From NCBI GenBank assembly GCA_021736615.1, contig JAIPFN010000213.1, positions 1 through 10,160 on the forward strand: a stretch of 10,160 nucleotides of DNA, in the 5' to 3' direction. The DNA is from Phycisphaerae bacterium (GTDB taxonomy: Bacteria; Planctomycetota; Phycisphaerae; Sedimentisphaerales; Anaerohalosphaeraceae). Position 1 is the stretch's first letter. The number at the start of each line of letters is the position of its first letter. The position numbers were made by a program, and so were the translations under genes. Positions 6,380-10,160 of the stretch are shown here, piece after piece. Below the pieces are notes generated by a model. The model did not search any database and was not told the origin of the DNA. It was given only the letters and a program-made list of their open reading frames with translations.

Positions 6380-7813
6380 ATGAAGATGAAAATGTCATTA
6401 TTGTTTGCAGTTGTTGCGGTTACGTTTGTGTTTGTCGGTACTGTTTTTTCCGGCGAGTCTTTGAAGGTGTTTATTCTTGCCGGTCAGTCCAATATGCAGG
6501 GCCAGGGTAATATGACTCCGGTTACGACTCAGGGGACACTTGAGTACATTGTCACCAATGACCCGGAAACGTATGGACATATCAAAGACGGCGGAAATTG
6601 GGCCGTACGCGACGATGTCTGGATTTACTATGAGCGTGACGCTTCCACCACTGTCAAAGGCGGACTGACTGCCGGCTGCGGTGCCAGCAGTACAACCATA
6701 GGCCCTGAACTACAGTTCGGTCATGTCATGGGCGATTATTTTGACGGTCAGGTTCTTATCATCAAGACGGCATGGGGCGGAAAGAGCCTGGCGATTGATT
6801 TTCGTTCTCCAAGTTCAGGCGACATCAATGACGAAATCACATACGACCCGCCGAAAACTGCTGAACAGCAGGGGTATTACTATCGGGAAATGTTAAGTAT
6901 TGTCAGCGATGTTCTGGGTAACCTGTCAACGTACTTTCCGGCATACAATGCCGCCGACGGATACGAGATAGTCGGATTCGGATGGCACCAGGGTTGGAAC
7001 GACCGTGTCGATCAAGCTCACAACGACCAATACGAACGGAACATGAAAAACTTTATCAAGGATGTCCGTGCAGATTTGTGCATATCCAATTTACCCTTTG
7101 TAATAGCCACAACGGGAATGACCGGATGGACCGATACGCATCCCCGTGCACTTTCGTTGATGGAAGCGCAGCTGGCAATGGAAGACTTTACTAAATATCC
7201 CGAATTTGAAGGCAATGTCGCTGTAGACGACACCAGGGACTACTGGCGAACTGTAGAGGAGTCACCGGCTAACCAGGGTTATCACTGGAACCGTAATGCA
7301 GAGACCTATTGCCTGATAGGCAACGCATTGGCTTTGGAGATGATCGATATACTTGGCGACCCTAATGCTCCTTCTGTAGATGCAGGGGCCGATATGATCA
7401 CATGGTCCGGCGAACCGGTAGACCTCGATCCAAATGTCGTCGAAAAGCCCGGCTCGACATGGACAAACCTGACATACGAATGGACGGCCGATCCCGATAC
7501 GGGCGTTGTATTTTCAGATGACCAGGCGCCGGCTCCAAGTGTTACAATTACCGCGGCAACTGATAATCCGACAGTTGTAACGCTGACGCTTGCAGTCAAC
7601 GACTCTGGCAGTACCGAACCGCCCGTGGCAGATTTCGTCAAGATCAAATTGTACGATGATTCCTGTAAGGCAGCTCGTCTGGGCCTGTCCCTTGCAGATG
7701 AGAACCTGACAGATATTTCAGGTGACGATTGTGTTACAAACCTAAAAGATTTTGCCGAGTTAGCCTTTACCTGGCTTAATACTACAAGTTTGCCGCAACC
7801 ACAGACTAAATAA
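6380..7813 (+). CDS. Secreted SASA-type carbohydrate acetylesterase with PKD-like and dockerin-like C-terminus
   Basis: This is a 477-residue exported esterase of the SASA (sialate O-acetylesterase/CE6-like, SGNH fold) family, which removes acetyl groups from glycans. The start at 6380 is set by AAGGAG (6367-6372), 7 nt upstream, and by the signal peptide that begins there (MKMKM, then a hydrophobic core to about residue 22). The frame is open further upstream to 6287, but that part is not signal-like. The catalytic domain covers about 27-325: GQSNMQGQG with nucleophile Ser37, GPELQFG (108-114), WHQGWND (202-208), and HWNRNAETY (302-310) with candidate catalytic His302. A PKD/Ig-like domain follows at about 327-423 (VDAG...TWSG...YEWTADP). 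The C-terminus is a degenerate dockerin-like region (425-467, Cys429 and Cys451) with a short SLPQPQTK tail. The first position of the calcium-loop pattern (Asp) is lost here. The natural substrate cannot be told from sequence. Confidence 0.85.
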   Translation: MKMKMSLLFAVVAVTFVFVGTVFSGESLKVFILAGQSNMQGQGNMTPVTTQGTLEYIVTNDPETYGHIKDGGNWAVRDDVWIYYERDASTTVKGGLTAGCGASSTTIGPELQFGHVMGDYFDGQVLIIKTAWGGKSLAIDFRSPSSGDINDEITYDPPKTAEQQGYYYREMLSIVSDVLGNLSTYFPAYNAADGYEIVGFGWHQGWNDRVDQAHNDQYERNMKNFIKDVRADLCISNLPFVIATTGMTGWTDTHPRALSLMEAQLAMEDFTKYPEFEGNVAVDDTRDYWRTVEESPANQGYHWNRNAETYCLIGNALALEMIDILGDPNAPSVDAGADMITWSGEPVDLDPNVVEKPGSTWTNLTYEWTADPDTGVVFSDDQAPAPSVTITAATDNPTVVTLTLAVNDSGSTEPPVADFVKIKLYDDSCKAARLGLSLADENLTDISGDDCVTNLKDFAELAFTWLNTTSLPQPQTK

Positions 7814-7815
7814 CT

Positions 7816-7840
7816 CAAACTGATTGATTTGGTCAGATTG
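7816..7840 (+). terminator. Post-stop hairpin downstream of the esterase gene
   Basis: CAAACTGA (7816-7823) and TCAGATTG (7833-7840) form an 8-bp stem with one mismatch. After AAATTGAATATTA a T-run follows (7854-7860). The distance to the T-run and the weak stem suggest partial termination at most, so the next gene may be co-transcribed. The sequence closely resembles the post-stop hairpin of the TolC gene. Confidence 0.35.
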
Positions 7841-7864
7841 AAATTGAATATTATTTTTTTATAC

Positions 7865-7878
7865 AGGAGTAAGTCATG
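7865..7878 (+). promoter_or_regulatory. Ribosome-binding leader shared with the third secreted gene
   Basis: AGGAG (7865-7869) lies 6 nt before the ATG at 7876. The surrounding AGGAGTAAGTCATGAA is repeated exactly at 9154-9169 before the third gene. It fixes both starts and shows that the two genes share a common 5' origin. Confidence 0.7.
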
Positions 7879-9099
7879 AATACCAGAAAAGGAATTAAAT
7901 CACTATTAATCATTGTTGTTACGGGTATCGCAGTTATGGTTACCTCGGCAAGCGCCGAGATCACCGTCGATGGCAGCGCCACGTGGCAAAGCGGTAACAC
8001 CAACCTTGGCGGCACTTTTGATGCCAGCGATTCGGACAAACTGGTCGTGATTGTGACCGGTGAGCATGGGTTCAACCAGACCGGAAACGGTTTTGCAGGC
8101 GACGTCTTTTATGACGGTGTCCAATTGACTGCAGCGGTGAAACGCCAACCCATTAAAGCGAACGTGGACCCCCTCGTTCTCGTCGATGACACGTACAATG
8201 CCATTTATTATCTGGACAATCCCGGCACCGTCCACGTCGCCGGCGCCATCACGACCTCGGGTTTTCAGAGCCGCGGCAGCGTGGCGGTTGTTGCTCTGTC
8301 TGGTACCGAAGCCGGCGTTGGCAACGTGGTCACCGGCGCTCGTGACACGAACACCGCTGACCTGACAACGGCCGACGGTTCGATCGTCATTGGCTCGTAC
8401 GGCCTGGGCGGCACCGGCAACACCGCACAACTGGCCCCGATCACGACCCCCGACTGGGATGCCGAGCTCGCCCGGCAGGAAAACGGTAGCAACTGGGACG
8501 GCCACGTCGTGGCATACAAGAATTACGTCGCTGCCGGTACTGCGACCTACACCTTCGATGACACCACGTTGCCCGGGGCAGACGGCCGCACCGGTCGGCA
8601 CGTCATCGCAGCAGAATTCGTGAATGCATTTGCAGATCCGAATCTTCCTGATGTCGATCTCGGTGACGACTGGATTACCTGGTCCGGAAGGTCGGTAACA
8701 TTGGCTCCGGAAGTTGTCAATAACGATACCCAGGTTCCGCAAAGAACCTTGAACTATGCCTGGACAGCTGACCCTGCCGACGGTGTTGTTTTTACTCCAG
8801 ACGCTAATGTTGAGGCTCCGGATGTTACGATCACCAAAGCAGCCGGTACCGGCGATGCGACTGTCGTTAAGCTTATGCTTTCGGTTACCATCGATGGCGT
8901 AGAAGGGGTAGTGGAAGAAGACATTAATATCGACGTTTACGATGATTCCTGTGCCGCTGCAGTGGCCATTGGTACGGCGGCCATATTTAACCCGGCCGAC
9001 TTCAATCAGGATTGTATTACAGACATTCAAGATCTTGCTGCAATAGCCGCAGAATGGCTTAATAATTATTCTCTGACAGCACCTACAGAAGCACCTTAA
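7876..9099 (+). CDS. Predicted secreted protein with unnamed beta-rich domain, PKD-like domain and dockerin-like C-terminus
   Basis: This 407-residue exported protein has a classical signal peptide (MNTRKGIKSLLIIV..., AxA site after Ala27). Residues 28-250 form a beta-rich domain (ATWQSGNTNLGGTFDASDSDKLVVIVTGEH..., ending GRTGRHVIAAEFVNA) of a kind common in planctomycete surface proteins, to which I can give no function. Residues 254-353 are a PKD/Ig-like domain (VDLGDDWITWSG...YAWTADPADGVVF). Residues 355-396 are dockerin-like, with Cys359 and Cys380 and one canonical calcium loop DFNQDCITDIQD (375-386) followed by the AEWL helix. A short tail SLTAPTEAP ends the protein. Codon use in the N-domain is strikingly GC-rich. 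One 60-nt row (8221-8280) is about 73% GC, against 48% in a row of the PKD part (8701-8760). The likely role is a cell-surface or matrix protein. Confidence 0.75.
   Translation: MNTRKGIKSLLIIVVTGIAVMVTSASAEITVDGSATWQSGNTNLGGTFDASDSDKLVVIVTGEHGFNQTGNGFAGDVFYDGVQLTAAVKRQPIKANVDPLVLVDDTYNAIYYLDNPGTVHVAGAITTSGFQSRGSVAVVALSGTEAGVGNVVTGARDTNTADLTTADGSIVIGSYGLGGTGNTAQLAPITTPDWDAELARQENGSNWDGHVVAYKNYVAAGTATYTFDDTTLPGADGRTGRHVIAAEFVNAFADPNLPDVDLGDDWITWSGRSVTLAPEVVNNDTQVPQRTLNYAWTADPADGVVFTPDANVEAPDVTITKAAGTGDATVVKLMLSVTIDGVEGVVEEDINIDVYDDSCAAAVAIGTAAIFNPADFNQDCITDIQDLAAIAAEWLNNYSLTAPTEAP
8630..8775 (+). repeat. Copy 1 of a direct repeat encoding the PKD-like domain start
   Basis: The 146 nt aligns without gaps to 10015-10160, with about 23 mismatches counted by hand (roughly 84% identity). 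Both copies begin just before ADPNLPDVD and continue to the window edge in copy 2, so the true repeat is longer. The repeat begins where the two proteins stop being different. Confidence 0.8.
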
Positions 9100-9100
9100 A

Positions 9101-9135
9101 ATAAGCCTTAAGCATTAAGTCTTAGGCTTTAAGCT
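9101..9135 (+). repeat. Five-unit heptanucleotide tandem repeat between secreted genes
   Basis: Consecutive heptamers ATAAGCC, TTAAGCA, TTAAGTC, TTAGGCT and TTAAGCT follow the stop codon of the second secreted gene after one base. Within them AAGCCT (9103-9108) and AGGCTT (9124-9129) can pair as a hairpin extended by AAG/CTT with a one-base bulge. A T-run (9147-9151) lies too far away for a classical terminator. It could act as an RNA processing or attenuation element before the next gene. Confidence 0.5.
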
Positions 9136-9164
9136 GCAAGTAAAAATTTTTATAGGAGTAAGTC

Positions 9165-10160
9165 ATGAAAGTAAGAAGCAGAATTAAAACAGTGTTAACA
9201 ATCGTCGTTGCATCGTTGGCCCTGATTGCCGTATCGGCAAGCGCCGTTGAGGTCATCGGCGAACTTGGTATTTTGGATGTAACCGCCAATGGCGGAATCA
9301 ACCCTAACACAGGCGTCGCCTGGGCAATCGGTGACCAATACCGCCTGGCTTTCCATACGGTTGGAGCTACAGGCAAGATTGACTCAACTTCCAATGACCC
9401 TGCCGTCTACAATGACTACGTAACAGCCGAAGCCCATGCCAACGAGGCCCTGGCCGGATCGATCTGGTTCGCGCTGGTTTGCGTGAATCTGGATGGCACC
9501 GTTACGGAGGCAGAGTCCCCTAAGAGCGATCCCAGGGTTATCTCGGGTACCGACGATCAAGCTGGCGGTTCCGGCCAAGGCGGTGCTGGTGTGCCGGTTT
9601 ACGCGATGGATGGAACGACCTGCATCGCCAGAAACAACGCGGATATCTGGAACTCTTGGAGTAACCCGTTTGAAGATTCTCCGGGTGTCCCTAACGCTTC
9701 CGGTACAGGCAATAACGCGGTACGGCTTACCCCTCCGACCTCGTCGCAAAACGTGCACTACTCTCCCTTCCTCGATCAATTTGGTAATCAGACTGTCAAT
9801 CCGGATGATGTTCATGGCATAGACGTAGCGACAGGATGCAGCAATACCGGAACCCCCATCAATCCCCTCGGCAACACGACCGACAACACGACGATGAACA
9901 GGGGCAACGCAAATGCCAACAACACCGGCCGCGTTTGGAACCGCTATACGAACAATACCACCGACAAGTTATCTTTCTATGCCCTGTCTGAAGTATTGAC
10001 GATTCAGGATGCTTTTGCTGATCCGAATCTTCCTGATGTCGATTCCGGTGATGACTGGATCAGTTGGTCCGGCCAGGCCGTAACATTGGCCCCGGTCGTT
10101 GTCAATAACGATACAGAAGTTCCGCAGAGAACCTTGAGCTATGTTTGGACAGCCGACCCT
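9165..10160 (+). CDS. Predicted secreted protein with YALSEVLTI-type N-domain and PKD-like domain (partial, runs off right edge)
   Basis: The frame from the ATG at 9165 stays open for 332 codons to the window edge. AGGAG (9154-9158) lies 6 nt upstream. A signal peptide is clear (MKVRSRIKTVLTIVVA..., AxA site after Ala27). Residues 28-280 match a domain pattern I know from exported PEP-CTERM-type proteins of cyanobacteria and planctomycetes: YRLAFHTVGATG (59-70), YNDYVTAEAHANEA (82-95), a WFAL strand, VPVYAMDGTTCIARNNADIW (143-162) and the closing FYALSEVLTI (271-280). Its function is unknown. An Asn/Thr-rich low-complexity stretch lies at 237-266. From residue 286 the PKD-like domain starts (DPNLPDVDSGDDWISWSG...YVWTADP), nearly the same as in the preceding gene. 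By analogy, the missing C-terminus should carry the dockerin-like region. Confidence 0.75.
   Translation, partial: MKVRSRIKTVLTIVVASLALIAVSASAVEVIGELGILDVTANGGINPNTGVAWAIGDQYRLAFHTVGATGKIDSTSNDPAVYNDYVTAEAHANEALAGSIWFALVCVNLDGTVTEAESPKSDPRVISGTDDQAGGSGQGGAGVPVYAMDGTTCIARNNADIWNSWSNPFEDSPGVPNASGTGNNAVRLTPPTSSQNVHYSPFLDQFGNQTVNPDDVHGIDVATGCSNTGTPINPLGNTTDNTTMNRGNANANNTGRVWNRYTNNTTDKLSFYALSEVLTIQDAFADPNLPDVDSGDDWISWSGQAVTLAPVVVNNDTEVPQRTLSYVWTADP
10015..10160 (+). repeat. Copy 2 of the PKD-domain direct repeat (continues past the edge)
   Basis: It aligns without gaps to 8630-8775. Many differences change the protein little (for example Asn to Ser and Ala to Val in LNYAWTADP versus LSYVWTADP), which indicates selection on the domain after duplication or exchange. 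Confidence 0.8.

Noticed and set aside
7906..9030. Long antisense open frame opposite the second secreted gene
   Set aside because: A by-product of the GC-rich codon use on the plus strand. The plus-strand gene has a signal peptide, ribosome-binding site and known domain layout, and the antisense product looks like nothing known.
9101..9135. CRISPR-like array
   Set aside because: Units are only 7 nt with no spacers, so it is a simple tandem repeat.
9384..9815. Antisense and alternate-frame open frames within the third secreted gene
   Set aside because: The plus-strand frame from 9165 is open to the edge, with a signal peptide and matching domains, so these are shadows.

Overview
The window most likely comes from a planctomycete of the class Phycisphaerae (Sedimentisphaerales-like). 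This is inferred from three secreted proteins that combine a signal peptide, a variable N-terminal domain, a PKD/Ig-like domain and a short dockerin-like C-terminal helix region ending in an AEWL-type motif. That layout is very common in such genomes. The window is chromosomal in style, of moderate GC, with no rRNA, tRNA or CRISPR array seen.

Left edge (1-849): the last 20 codons of an unidentified plus-strand gene, a strong rho-independent terminator (76-105), then a decayed, internally deleted IS5-family insertion sequence (about 272-779).

Minus-strand operon (5479 down to 850): a near-consensus sigma70-type promoter (TTGACT, 17 nt, GATAAT) precedes four co-oriented genes. They encode a VTC-domain polyphosphate polymerase, a DUF4956 membrane protein, an HlyD-type periplasmic adaptor and a TolC-type outer-membrane lipoprotein. 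The first three overlap by 1 and 8 nt, and TolC follows after about 60 nt. The VTC domain keeps all the tunnel motifs I can recognise. No ABC ATPase, RND or MFS pump is present, so the DUF4956 protein is the only visible inner-membrane partner. My reading, which is inference, is an envelope-spanning apparatus that makes or handles polyphosphate (or another anionic polymer) and moves it out of the cell. This is the most interesting feature of the window.

Divergent spacer (5480-6379): about 900 bp, AT-rich, with a second good promoter, two possible small genes (52 and 34 codons) and several inverted repeats.

Plus-strand secreted-protein cluster (6380-10160): a SASA/CE6-type carbohydrate esterase, a predicted secreted protein with an unnamed beta-rich domain, and a third secreted protein running off the right edge. 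The last two share nearly the same ribosome-binding leader, signal peptide and PKD-like tail but have unrelated central domains. They look like products of cassette-style domain exchange.
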